Below, in pieces: positions 31,081 through 42,249 of a DNA stretch of 64,000 nucleotides (its first letter is position 1; each line of letters starts with the position of its first letter). Below the pieces are notes generated by a model. That model saw only the letters and a list, made by a program, of their open reading frames with translations, was not told the origin of the DNA and searched no databases. Position numbers and translations under genes: made by a program. The stretch comes from Pictodentalium vernedei. Its lineage: Eukaryota; Mollusca; Scaphopoda; Dentaliida; Dentaliidae. The stretch spans positions 5,505,770-5,569,769 of the forward strand of contig CM062292.1 in the NCBI GenBank assembly GCA_031216915.1, written 5' to 3'.

Positions 31081-33488
31081 AGGGGTGTCCCCAGGGACGT
31101 GGCGAAAGGGTGGGCTTGCATGAGGAGGCTCAGCCCCCCCCCCCTCCCCCACCCAAAACTGACCAAATTTTCTATAGTTGGAAATTCGGAGGGCAAGTCA
31201 TGAGTAGTTGGAAATTCCATCTATCTGGATTTTAGAACGTTTGTGGTGAAGCTGATGTCTCCTTCACTTCCCAAAATCCCAACTCGGTTTCAAATCGGCA
31301 AAAATTCTAACTGTTACCGTTTCCAAGTAGCCTACAGTGTTCGCAATATCGAGCTTCATTTTATAACTTAAGTGTGCATGATGTCTGTCAGGACACCTGA
31401 GGCACCGTAAGGCCTGGGCTGACGTGGGGTTTTTTAGTCCCGCTGATGAAGTTGCGGGAAAATTAGACCAACGTGGAGGGTCGGAATCCAAGTGTCGCGA
31501 ACTCGGCACAGGGAGCTGAGTTAGACCGACGCCGTGATTCCTTCTCTGCCAAATTGGCCTGAAATAGGTTCGATTTCCGTTAGGTGTGATTCCTAATCAC
31601 TTTAGGCTGTGAAATGGAAAGAATGATTTAAAGTAACAACGATTCTTTTATTTACACATAAAAATAAAGCCGTTTCAATATTTCGACAATCAACAATTCG
31701 ATTCTTTTCACAGAAAATGGGTTGCTGGAGTTAAATAATTCTCAACAATCATATAGTCATTCTATAGCCCTGTACTGGCACTATAGTCTACACACTGGAA
31801 ATGTTACTACCGTGAGCTCGCCATAAGAGCTTCACAAATCTGAAATGTTATTACTGTGAGCTCGCCATAAGAGCTTCACCCGCTTAGGCTCAAATGTCAA
31901 CGTCTGCGCGTAACTGTACCTCTGGCTGTCGGAAGGTTCCGACCAGCAATGTTCGTCATCTATGAAGCCACCGTACTTCTGATTTGGGTCAGATATTGTC
32001 TACTCATACCTACCTCCGTGAAAGTCCTATTGAAATATTCACCGTTCCTGGTTGAATTCACGATTCACAAATACCCCTTTTTGTGCTAGGGCGAAATTGT
32101 CACTCACACCGGTCTCCAGTCGGTATTACGATGCTTCAAAACAAACTACTCCAAACGCAATCAGTCTGATGCTTCAAAGGGTTAATACGCACAATACAAT
32201 TAACCTACACTTCTGACTATTGCAGGCTGATACCTGCTACTCGACAATCTAAACTTTAACGTTTCACCTTGGGTGTTCCTTCTCAACGAATTTGTCACTG
32301 TAGCCGCCTATCAACCTTAAGCTAAATCAATCGTGGAATGCCCTCTCTGGCGATTCCAGCCGTTTCAGGGTCCTGTGATCGAAGGTACCCCTATGCCAGG
32401 AAACAGAGTCCGCCTGCCCTGGACTTCACCAACGTGTGTGTGACCCCAAGTGTGTGTCTGATGCTCTGCTCTTCAAGGTATATATACTTTTTACCCTAAA
32501 CTGTCAGGTGGACCGACGCTCATCTGTCCATCTTTCAAAACGGTGGGAGATGACGTATATCGAGGCAGAATCAATACAAGTCATCTCGCGCGTGACTTAA
32601 CGGTGATTTCACTTGTCGAGAAAACCGATTCGTTCCTGTCATTCATTGCTACCTAATGATCAGGTGACGACACGATAGACATTTCTATCTTTTAGAATCT
32701 CGTTTCTCAATTGGCCGTGACGATATCCTGCCACCAACCGATTACGTCTCGTAAGACTCGCGACTACTGTATAAATTAAATGAGATTAGACCTTATCTAA
32801 CATACCGTTTCTCCCCTGGGTCCCTGCGCTGAAGCTGGATATACACCACATGTGTTTTTTCCATGTCCAGCTTCACAGAGAAGTGAAATTCACGTAGGGT
32901 TTTCGCCTTGATGCGGAATATCTTTTGAACTTACACTATCTTTATATATGAGGCCCCTTGCCCCTATATTTAGGCTGGCTTTGCCCTGACAATGTCAATC
33001 GGTACAAGATTTCTATAGTAGGCTACACGTTTATCTTATCGTGGGCCTAATAAAAAAAGTCCTCGAAATTCATTTCCAGAAAATCGTTATCCTGAGTTAA
33101 TTCCATCATTCACAGTTGCAAAATAATGAAACATCGAAAATTGATCATTCCTGCATAAGATCTGATTTAATGTTAGGAGAGTGTGAATTGCACAAAGTTC
33201 TCAGCTTGAGCATTTGTTTAGCACATATTGAATTCCTAGAATAATACCAAATAATAATAACCTGATAATTCTATAATAAATGTGTTGGCATTTCAGTTAC
33301 TAGAATCAATTTTATGCCCCGTTCATGGCTTCATTTTCAATTTTTTCTCGGTAGTGAATTTCCAACTTGGGGAGGTGGGGGGGGGACACCTCCCGATCCC
33401 TCCCCATGCATAGTTGGAAATTCACTGCCCTTCACCCCCCCCCCCCCCCCATCGGAAACCTCTAGCCACGTCCCTGGTGTCCACCCCT
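31081..33488. mobile_element. 2.4 kb non-coding inverted-repeat element inside Rep-R
   Basis: The left end AGGGGTGTCCCCAGGGACGT, GGC is the inverted match of the right end GCCACGTCCCTGG, TGTCCACCCCT (about 29 bp with a few differences). Subterminal GTTGGAAATTC blocks are also inverted (31177-31215 against 33355-33422). The interior holds a 46 bp direct duplication (GTGAGCTCGCCATAAGAGC at about 31814 and 31859), a TATA-like TATATATACT at 32481 and no recognisable protein. Superfamily and target duplication unresolved. Confidence 0.55.
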
Positions 33489-33553
33489 CCCCTTCAATCC
33501 CGGAAAAAATTCTAACTGTTATACATTTTAATGCGCAAACCACCAATGGTTGG

Positions 33554-34140
33554 GATGGTGGTGACCGTGGCGTTGCGGTAACCGGTTCTCGTCAGATCAT
33601 CGAACCTACTTCTATTCTTCTTTCCTATAACGATTATTACATAAAATAAACATATTTCATCGTAAAACACTGCGCAAATGTAATTTTTTTTTTTAATAAA
33701 TATTTTTATTTCTGTAAACAGAAAAGGGTTTGGCAAACAGGCTATGCCTATAAATAGCCTCACCCAAAAATGCAAATGTAATTTAGAAGGGGATTCTGGG
33801 CGGTTCTGGTGGGTTCTGGTATTTAGGAGAACGGATTGGATGGGTGGCCGTCTGATCGATCGATGCGGACTCCCGCGTTGTGTCCTTGGGCAAGGCACTT
33901 AACCCCGATTGTCCACATGGGGGCACGATGACGTCGTGTACTAAAGTGCACGACACGTCGATGGAGCGCATGTCTTCAACCAATCTAACCCTGCCTGTGC
34001 TGCAGTGTGGAGTTACGATGTTGGGGAGCTGGTAGCTGCTCGTCGTTGCTCAGTGGTTCACTCCGAGTACCCCGGCTTCCTCCACCCGTAAAACTGTCAC
34101 CGACACGATATGACCTTGGCTGTTAAAGTGTCATTAAACC

Positions 34141-34174
<34 letters not shown>
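33554..34174 (+). mobile_element. SINE-A with 5S rRNA-derived head, itself interrupted
   Basis: The head begins GGTAACCGGTTCTCGTCAGA, matching the 5S rRNA internal region, and breaks off at 33597. 5S-like GGATTGGATGGGTGGCCGTC resumes at 33832, followed by a standard SINE-A body (TGTCCTTGGGCAAGGCAC, GTCTTCAACCAATCTAACCC, GGCTTCCTCCACCCGTAAAA) and an AAATAAATAAATAA tail. Flanking GGTTG occurs on both sides, and Rep-R provides the empty site. 33597-33831 is secondary insertion(s). Confidence 0.75.
33686..33771 (-). mobile_element. 86 bp poly(A)-tailed LINE-like 3' fragment
   Basis: Flanked by exact duplication GCAAATGTAATT (33674-33685, 33772-33783). On the minus strand it ends AATAAAAATATTTATT then about 11 A, so it looks like a heavily 5'-truncated L1-type insertion. 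It lies inside the interrupted head of the 5S-headed SINE. Confidence 0.7.
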
Positions 34175-34175
<1 letters not shown>

Positions 34176-34221
34176 CGGTTGAAAATTTCATAGTAGTAGA
34201 TTTGGTGACATTTTATATATG

Positions 34222-34865
34222 GCAGGGGCGGCGGAACGATTTTCAAAGTGTGTGTGTGGGGGGAGGTGGGGGGGGGGGGGGGCTAGATGGGGCGATAGAT
34301 GGTCGTCGGTATGAAAATTTTAAATTTCAGGGTCCCAAAACCCCCATTTCCATGCATTAGAGTGGATATTTTGAGATTTTTCAGATGTATTTGAAAGATT
34401 TAACACTTTAAAAAACTTTGGTAAAGCATACAGGTGAGGTCTATTTATCAGCTTTGGTCGTAACGACCAAAGCTAATAAATAGACCTCACCTGAATGCTT
34501 TACCAGACGTTTACAGCAATTATACGCTGTGTGGATTATCTTGTCTGGAGGTGGATTTGGTACTTGTATGTCTGTAAGATTACGATCTACTTCAGTTAAC
34601 CGATCTTTTAACAGTCTGTATACATTTTAGCGTTTGTTGCCACTTGCTGCCAAATATTATCCGAAATCCATCGGAACTGAACAAGTACGAGAGAAACATA
34701 GCTGGCGAAAATTTGGGGGGGGGGGGGGGAGGCTCTGGATCCGCCCCTTGCTTCACCAGTCATTTGTTGTGTTAAAATATATGCATACAAAAAAACATGG
34801 CCCGGCAAAAAAAGTGGAGGGGATGAAGGCCCCCAGCCCCCAACCCCCGGTTCCGCCACCCCCGC
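34222..34865. mobile_element. 644 bp MITE with GGGGCGGCGGAAC termini, inside Rep-R
   Basis: Left GCAGGGGCGGCGGAAC and right GTTCCGCCACCCCCGC are inverted. ATG flanks both sides (3 bp target duplication possible). The core palindrome at 34430-34498 pairs AGGTGAGGTCTATTTATCAG with its complement around GGTCGTAACGACC. It carries G runs at 34258-34280 and 34716-34729. Confidence 0.65.
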
Positions 34866-34930
34866 ATGGCTGTGAACACATTTCATGGGATTTTCCAACT
34901 CGAGCCAATATTAAACCCAAGTACCCAGAG

Positions 34931-35715
34931 GTCGTATATTTCGAACAGAATGGGGGGGGGGGGGGGGGGGTAATCGGATTTCTACAGCAGTTGAAAATTC
35001 ACATATAGCAGTTCAAAATTCTCAACCACACGGGGTGGGGTGGGGCAAATGATTGTTTCACACGCGGGATGTTCGACAGCCGGGCGGGGGAGGAGGTACA
35101 GTTGGGAAATTTTCATTCAAATGATATATATAACTTGAAGGTACTTTTGCACAACGGAAAATGTGGTTTTGTTAAATGGTCAAATTACTTTTTTTTCAAA
35201 ATCACGGCTTAGGGCCTACTGACCCTTTAATTAAAATAAAAAATAGAGAGCCTGTAAATGTGTCAATGTAGGCAACAGATATTCTTGGAATTAACTATAT
35301 TATCTCCAAATGTAAAAACAAAACGCTTGTTGCATTCGGTGCAACTAAATAACGAACACGAACGAACATAAACGAAAACAAGTTAAAAATGGCAAAATAT
35401 AGGTTAATAAAAGTTTAAGAGGTGTAGAGGGCGAGTGTAAGGGTATGTTTTACTCATGTATGAAATTTTATCCACTTTTGATGAGTGTTTTGGTCATTGA
35501 GAGGATTTAAAATGTGTTGTGTGACGCAGAACTTGTGGTCGTTAATTAGTCGCAGTTGACCAAATAACGAACACAATAAACGACAGTGGTATTTAATTGC
35601 TATAAACAGTCGTACAAAATACAGAGCTGTACCGAGCAGAACCGAGCAGAAGAAAAATAAGGCATATTGGGCAAAATAAAGGGCATAATATGGTATATAG
35701 GGGGCATTTAAATAT
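34931..35715. other. Unassigned spacer with 20 nt G run
   Basis: G run at 34951-34970, then AT-rich sequence. CGAACACGAACGAAC-like words recur near 35353-35380. A 93-codon minus frame at 35454-35735 is aromatic-rich but matches nothing I know. Confidence 0.4.
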
Positions 35716-35721
35716 AAAATA

Positions 35722-36060
35722 TCAATTTCGGGCAAGTTGGGGTAAAATTGGATAATTTATAAACATTGCAGCATAATGCGCCCGACGAAAACTTCAGCCT
35801 GGTATTTAGTAGGTTGAGCACAGAAATACAATTAACACACAATCGCTCCTCGGTATTTAGTAGACTAGTGCGTGTTTTGGGTTTGTTTTTTTTAGGTTTC
35901 AATTTCGGGCAAGTTGGGGTAAAATTGGATGATTTATAAACATTACAGCATAACGCGCCCGACGAAAACTTCAGCCTGGTATTTAGTTGGTTGAGCACAG
36001 AAATACAATTAACACACAATCGCTCCTCGGTATTTAGTAGACTAGTGCGTGTTTTGTTTT
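35722..36060 (+). repeat. Recent ~175 bp tandem duplication
   Basis: Two nearly identical copies (from about 35722 and 35898) start CAATTTCGGGCAAGTTGGGG and contain GCGCCCGACGAAAACTTCAG and AATCGCTCCTCGGTATTTAG. Only a few differences. Followed by a ~20 nt T run and ~17 nt G run. Confidence 0.9.
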
Positions 36061-36219
36061 TTTTTTTTTTTTTTTTTTTGGGGGGGGGGGGGGGGTGGGG
36101 GTAGGTTTTTTCGCAAATAAATCATAAACTCCCCTCATCCTTTGCCCGGGTTTGGGACCGCAGACTTAACACACTCAAGTCAGGCGGATTTAGAGTTGGC
36201 TTTTTTTTCATTCATTATC

Positions 36220-37838
36220 CCCGCATTTTAAAAAATGCGGGGATATTGTCATGATCTCCGTCCGTATGTCCGTACTTCCGTACGTCCGGTTCATAGTTCT
36301 ATAACTGTACTAGGGTTTTGATAAATGATCTGCAGATGTGCACGAAAGTTTCAGATTTTTCAGGTGCCACGTGGCTGTGCCACCGTTGCCACTTTCGTGT
36401 TTTCTTAGACTGTTTCCGGCGGAAGGCTCCTAGAGTATGTAACTCGAAACGTTAAAACCGTGCTCAAATGTTACAGTGGGGTCTGTAGATGCGCACGAAG
36501 GTTTCGGATTTTTCAGGTGACGTGGCTGTGCCACTGTTGCCACTTTCGTGTTTTCTTAGACCGTTTCCGGCGAAAGGCTCCTAGGGTATTTAATTCGAAA
36601 TGTTAAAACCATGCTCAAATGCTGCAGTAGGGTCTGTAGATGCGCACGAAGATTTCGGATTTTTCAGCTGCCATGTGGCTGTGCCACTGTTGCCACTTTC
36701 GTGTTTTCTTAGACCGTTTTTGGCGAAAGGCTCCTAGGGTATGTAATTCGAAACTCTAAAACCATGTTCAAATGTTGCAGTGGGGTCTGTAGATGAGCAC
36801 GAAGGTTTCGGATTTTTCAGGTGCCACATGACTGTGCCACTGTTGCCACTTTCGTGTTTTCTTAGACAGTTTCCCGGGAAAAGGCTCCTAGGGTATGTAA
36901 TTCGAAATACTAAAACCCTGCTCAAATGTTGCAATACTAGTAGGGTCTGTAGATGCGCACGAAGGTTTCGGATTTTTCATATGCCACGTGGCTGTGCCAC
37001 TGTTGCCACTTTCATGTTTTTTAGACCGTTTCCGGCGAAAGGCTCCTAGAGTATGTAATTCGAAACACTAAAAGCATGCTCAGATGTTGCAATACTAGTA
37101 GGGTCTTTAGATGCGCACGAAGGTTTCGGATTTTTCAGATGCCACGTGGCTGTGCCACCGTTGCCACTTTCGTGTTTTCTCAGAGCGTTTCCGGCGAAAG
37201 GCTCCTAGGGTATGAAATTCGAAATGTTAAAACCATGCTAAAATGTTGCAGTGGGGTCTAAAGATGTGCACGAAGCTTTCGGGTTTTTCAGCTGCCACGT
37301 GGCTGTGCCACCGTTGCCACTTTCGTGTTTTCTTAGACCTTTTCCGGAGAAAGGTTCCTAGGGTATGTAATTCGAAATGCTAAAACCATGCTGAAATGTT
37401 GCACTAGGGTCTGTAGATGCGCACGGAGGTTTCGGATTTTTTGGGTGCCATGTGGCTGTGCCACCGTTGCTACTTTCGTGTTTTCTTAGACCGTTTCCGG
37501 CAAAAGGCTTCTAGGGTATGTAATTCGAAACACTAAAATCATGCTCAAATTTTGCAGTAGGATCTGTAGATGTGCATGAAGGTTTTGGATTTTTTAGGTG
37601 CCACGTGGCTGTGCCACCGTTGCCACTTTCGTGTTTTCTTAGACCGTTCCCGGTGAATGGCTCCGAGGGTATGTAATTCGACACGCTAAAACCATGCTCA
37701 AATGTTGCAGTGGAGTCTGTAGATGCGCACGAAGCTGTGTCACCTGTGCCACTCAATATGATTTTAGGGTGTCATATAATACATTTCATCTTTGTATCAA
37801 GCATTCATACAAAGTCAAGAATGCAAATGCGGGGATAC
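36220..37838 (+). mobile_element. CCCCGCATTT element carrying a 152 bp tandem array
   Basis: Opens with the hairpin CCCCGCATTTTAAAAAATGCGGGG, then CCGTCCGTATGTCCGTACTTCCG, and closes with AAATGCGGGGATAC, the inverse of the start. Between them are nine full and one partial copies starting at 36327, 36478, 36630, 36782, 36943, 37101, 37254, 37407, 37560 and 37712. Each holds CGCACGAAGGTTTCGGATTT, GTGGCTGTGCCAC and CGTGTTTTCTTAGACCG. Array plus CCGT microsatellite again fits the Helitron/HINE-like layout, but here with inverted ends. Confidence 0.8.
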
Positions 37839-38440
37839 ACCATAGTGTGCTTTGCATACAAATGACACCCCCTCTAGTTTTTTCTATTTGCTTTTTTTGG
37901 CAGATTTATTCCAATTCTTTTCAATGCATTGCTTTACTAGTTGGTGTACAAGCATTTTTTTGAAGTTTTATTCTGCTTCTTTTTTGCTATGCGGTGCATA
38001 TTTTTGCTAACGCTGCCGTACAGATTTCGGCTTCTTTGTCTTTTTGACATAGCAGTGCCTTTTGGCTACTGTCAGCAGAGTGTTTCGAACATCTCCTGCT
38101 ATGCGGTGCATATTTTTTGCTACCGCTGCGGTGCAACTTTTCGCTACCGCGGGCAGTGCACTTTGGCTGCTGCCCTCTGTAACATCATTTGGACGTTACG
38201 ATATTTTTGCAGGTTTATTTGTTCTGCATTTTTTGTTTTGTGGCAGATTTATTGTTTGTGCTCATTTTGGGGGGTGGGCTTTTTTGCACTGGTTACACCG
38301 CCTTCATTTTCTTGGAGCCGGTGGTTTGGGGTTTTGATGTTCATTACGTGTACATTGCATACAAAACCGCACTTGTTAATACCCCGTCGTTTGTGTCGAA
38401 ACGACCGGGTATGAAAAGCTGTTTTAGTGCGGTCACGTGA
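37839..38440. other. Unassigned; contains a 157-codon frame and a ~115 bp internal repeat
   Basis: GCTATGCGGTGCATATTTTT occurs at 37986 and 38098. The plus-strand frame 37941-38414 is rich in Phe, Cys and Leu. No motif, membrane topology or homology I recognise supports a gene; overlapping frames in all phases are equally open. Confidence 0.35.
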
Positions 38441-39625
38441 GAAGGATTAATAACCAATTAATGTTTCACGAAAAAAATCTTTTCAGAGACTGTCCCTGAT
38501 CAGCAATTATATTGTTCAGTCAGAAAACGTCTAAAAGCTACATTTAATAAAATATTCAGATACAAATGCCATATCTTTCATTTCCAGAACTCTGCACTGC
38601 GGTTTAATATAGGAACTGAAAAAAATCCGTTCGTTAATTCGTGAGATTTTCGATTTGTTTTCATATTAAAACAAAATTTTCGCTGATATATGATTTGGAT
38701 CCCCCCCCCCCCCCAGCACCCCCTCCCCCCCCCCCCCCCGTATATTTGAAGGTCGGATCGTCTCCGTCGAAATGATCTTGTCTTCATTCATTCTCATAAC
38801 GGTTCTTCTGTATTTTTTAAATGAAATTATTGAATAAAACGAGTATTTCGGTGAATAAAATGTGTTCTGGGCGCTGCGGCAATAGCTTTTCTGACACGGG
38901 ATTATCGAGTGCCCGAACATTTCAAAGTTAAATCCCGGTGATTTAATTTTTATTGTAGCATGAGGCTTTTACCGAAATAGTTTAGATGAACTAAAATGAT
39001 AATGTTTTATTCATTAAAAAAAATTAATCGTCCAATATTGGGGAAAAAGCATGAAAACCGCTAGCAAGCTTTCTGTTAACAATTCACCCGACATAACTGC
39101 CAAAACCGACCCACCTTAAATACTAAACTATTGGTCTACAGACTCACTCTATGCCCTATATAAATTCTATAGTAGTATGTTGTGGGTGCCCTCAGACCCC
39201 CCTCCCCCTGATCCACTGCTCTCGGGCATTGGATATGGCCAGTGCATAATGAGAGCGATCATATCATGTATGTACTTCTGTTCATGAAGGCTGAGTATCA
39301 TATGAATCTTGGCAGGGTTTGCAGTCACAGACCAGGTTGGCTAATATGTAGGCCTACTAGGACAAGTTAGGGAAATTTCAGGAATTTCAGGGTTTCGTGC
39401 ATATCGGCGCATGCGCCACTCATATATATTTTGTTTCCACTTATGGGCGAAAGCCCACTGTGTATTTATTCCGAAAAGTGAATACATTTTATTGTATGAT
39501 GTTGTCGTCAATAGTCAGAAGTCCTGTGTCAGAATTAAAAATACTGCCAATAATTTTACTCACCACCTCCTTGTTGGCGAGGTTATGAAGAGCATTCTCA
39601 TTCAAATGCCTGGTAAAGAGACAGT
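38441..39625. other. Unassigned interval with C runs
   Basis: C runs at 38701-38739, otherwise AT-rich. No repeat boundaries or coding domains recognised. Confidence 0.4.
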
Positions 39626-39910
39626 GGCGTAGATAGCTTTTCGCTGGCGGAGGGGCAAGCCCAAAATTTTCCGACAGACCGAAAATTTTTCGACAGTGTA
39701 ACAACAACAAAAAACCACACAAACAGAAAGAATCTGTTGTTTACTGCAAATGTACTGAAAATTGGTCTTTTTTTACCCAAAATGGCATGTTTTTATCCCC
39801 AAAGCCAACATTTTAATGTTATTAGGCATAAATTCGCCTAAAATGGTCCCAAAAAATTTCTGACAAAACTTCTGGTGGAGGGGGTGGGGGGGTGGGGTGG
39901 GGGGGGGTGG
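39626..39910. mobile_element. Possible DNA-transposon end (CAGTGGCGTAGATAG)
   Basis: CAGTGGCGTAGATAGC at 39624-39639 resembles a terminus widespread among animal DNA transposons. GGAGGGGGTGGGGGGGTGGG follows at about 39876. No inverted partner was found, so this is a weak call. Confidence 0.25.
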
Positions 39911-41330
39911 AGCTGCGATAGCGTGTTGCAGTCAACTCGGCAGTATCGATTCAAAATTTACTAACTGCTGTGTAACATATAAACACCCGGAATATTTTTA
40001 GTTTTTTTTCTGCTTATTGACAGAAAATATATACTTTCCAGATATCATGAAAAAGAAATATGATTTCGCAGTATTTACTGTCTGTGTGACGGTGTTGAGT
40101 ACCCGAACCGACCGCGACGAAAATGTAACTTGCTGACCCACTTACTTTTTTTATTTTACTTCAAGAAAAAGAAATGGTTCAAATAACGCTGAAGGTAAGT
40201 TGTTTAAATTGTTGTCTAACTATTATTCTCTAACTATTAAAAACTTTGTGGGTAAATTCCTTACCATTTTAATGCGAATAGTAAAGTTCATGGAGGCCAT
40301 GCACTCGGCATTATCGAATCAGTGCAGCGCCTCACGTGCTATTATTTCCCCGCGAAAGATATATTTTTAGAAACTCGATCGGTGTAAACTGTATAATTAT
40401 ATTGAACTGTCTCGATCGTAGCACGTGTAAAAATGGTAAGAAAGTGTTGTTTTATCTAGCAATTGCTGGCAACTGCATGTCTTATACAATAAGTTACTAA
40501 TTTTACCACAATTTATCCATTTTACAGAGAAAAAATCATTCCGATTATTGCAATTCAACCCGAAACGCACGTGTGAACTGGGCTGCACATTTTTGTAGAG
40601 TGACACCGACAGGCCGTGCGAGGGTGGTAGGAGTGGGGAGGGATATGACTTTGCTTGTTTCCGGTATCCACGACTACATGGGGGCAAAGTTAAAATTCCA
40701 GTGTTTATCCCTGATGAACTGTTGACATTTGGGGTTTTTTTTTTGGGGGGGGGGGGGTGGGGGGGGGAGTCCTTTCGGCCTAATTAACTTTCGGCCTTGT
40801 ATCATTTCGGCGTTGAGGAGAGTGGCTCGACCGATTTGTTTCGGACAAAGCCTTCTGGTCTCTATTTTCGTTAGGTGGGGAGGGGCGGGATGGGGTGGGG
40901 ATATGAAGTATGTCTTAACTACACATGAGCAAAGCCCCCCAAAACATGTCTTGTTATCGCAGGTAGGACACAAGGCAGAAATTGTTAGACGTGAGTAGAG
41001 GGTGGTGCGGGGATGGTGGTGGTTGAAATTTCTTGAATTAGGCCTACCACTTCGATTTTTTTTTATTTATCTTTTACTGTTGGCGCCAGTGAAATGCAAG
41101 TGGACAGATCCCCGGTAAGACCTTCGCATTTGCCTCAATTATGACTAGACGTAGGCTATGTACTGACGACAGCTTACTTAATCAGTACATTACGACGGCT
41201 ATGCAAGATGCATTTTCTGCCCACACCACTGTTGAATCTCACCTGTCGGAAAAGGAACACAAAACATTCTTATTTTCGTTCATTTTTATTGATCCAGACT
41301 TAATTTTGCAATATTTTATTCACAAAATTA
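39911..41330. other. Low-repeat interval, possible gene flank
   Basis: No MITE, SINE or array recognised. A strong splice-donor-like AAGGTAAGT ends a 7-codon frame starting at ATG 40174 (MVQITLK). CACGTG sites lie at about 40334 and 40422. A G run is at 40745-40768. A gene start is possible but unproven. Confidence 0.3.
40174..40194 (+). CDS. Candidate 7-codon first exon (speculative)
   Basis: ATG at 40174 encodes MVQITLK and runs straight into GTAAGT, a perfect donor. A pyrimidine-rich tract ending TTCAAG lies just upstream, so it could equally be an internal exon or chance. No downstream exon identified. Short N-terminal exons of this kind occur in ubiquitin-like-domain genes, but seven residues cannot identify a family. 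Confidence 0.15.
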
Positions 41331-41400
41331 TTTATTTATTCACTGGGGCTTAACGGCACTTTCGACAGCCAGGGTCACCTCGTGTCGGACAGTTTTACGG
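41328..41400 (-). mobile_element. SINE-A 3' part, cut by assembly gap
   Basis: TTATTTATTCACTGGGGCTT, AACGGCACTTTCGACAGCCA and GTGTCGGACAGTTTTACGG match the SINE-A 3' region (as in 14618-14700) and run directly into the gap. Confidence 0.8.
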
Positions 41401-41500
41401 NNNNNNNNNNNNNNNNNNNNNNNNNNNNNNNNNNNNNNNNNNNNNNNNNNNNNNNNNNNNNNNNNNNNNNNNNNNNNNNNNNNNNNNNNNNNNNNNNNNN
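41401..41500. other. Assembly gap (100 N)
   Basis: Exactly 100 N, a conventional unknown-size gap. It falls inside a SINE, so a repeat-driven break is likely. Confidence 0.99.
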
Positions 41501-42245
41501 TCCAGTGAGTTATCTGTAATTCAAATTATTATAATTCATATTTTACAATATATAACAAAAATTGGTAAGCCTTTCAATGCATTTGTCACATCAAACCTTA
41601 TAAATATAGGCTATATATATTGGGGGGGGGGGGGGGGGGGGGTCTGGATGGATTTGGAAATTACAATAGCCTCACCAAAGAAATGGTCATTATTTTTCCT
41701 CGGGAACCTTTTGCCCAAGAGGACCCAAACTAGTAGAGGGCCGAAGGAGCAACCTCTCCACCACCCCCCCCCCCCCTCGCCCCCATGATAATCTGCCGGA
41801 AATTTATACCTCTGTTTACTGAAATTTTAGAAGTTTTTTTCCTCTTTTCACAAGAGTTTGTGAGCAAAATGAAGGGTTTGGGCTTATTTTTTCCATTCAG
41901 TTTTTTTTTTATGAAGACGGAGTGACCGCTCCGCCATGGCTCAGAGTTTATATATTCAGTTATGAAAGAACTGAATTCATTCAACTATCACCTATGAAGA
42001 TGCACTGGTTTTATAATAATTAGAAACCTGACATTGAGTAATTGTTAAAAAAAAACAACACCCGCATCAAAGTTTTTCCAATTAGCTGTCAACTTCAAGT
42101 TAACCTAATTGTTCTAAACCTGTACACCGTCAGCAAAGTTATTAATTCTAAATTGTTAAAATCACATACATTGTATTCAATGCAAATTCAAACACTTATA
42201 TTAACGAGTCAATAGAAATGATGGAGCTTTCAAGACTTTTAATCA
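41501..42245. other. Unassigned spacer with G and C runs
   Basis: A 21 nt G run at 41622-41642 and C runs at 41763-41776. Otherwise nothing recognised. Confidence 0.4.
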
Positions 42246-42249
42246 TTCA

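Noticed and set aside
31440-33110. Solo LTR (TATA-like at 32481, hairpin at 32831-32876)
   Set aside because: No TG...CA ends, paired LTR, primer-binding site or short target duplication could be located.
36327-37736. CRISPR-like regular array
   Set aside because: Units are ~152 bp and similar throughout, with no short constant repeat or unique spacers; the genome is eukaryotic.
37941-38414. 157-codon open frame, the longest outside simple repeats
   Set aside because: Composition is Phe/Cys/Leu-rich, part is an internal duplication, other phases are equally open and no motif is recognisable.
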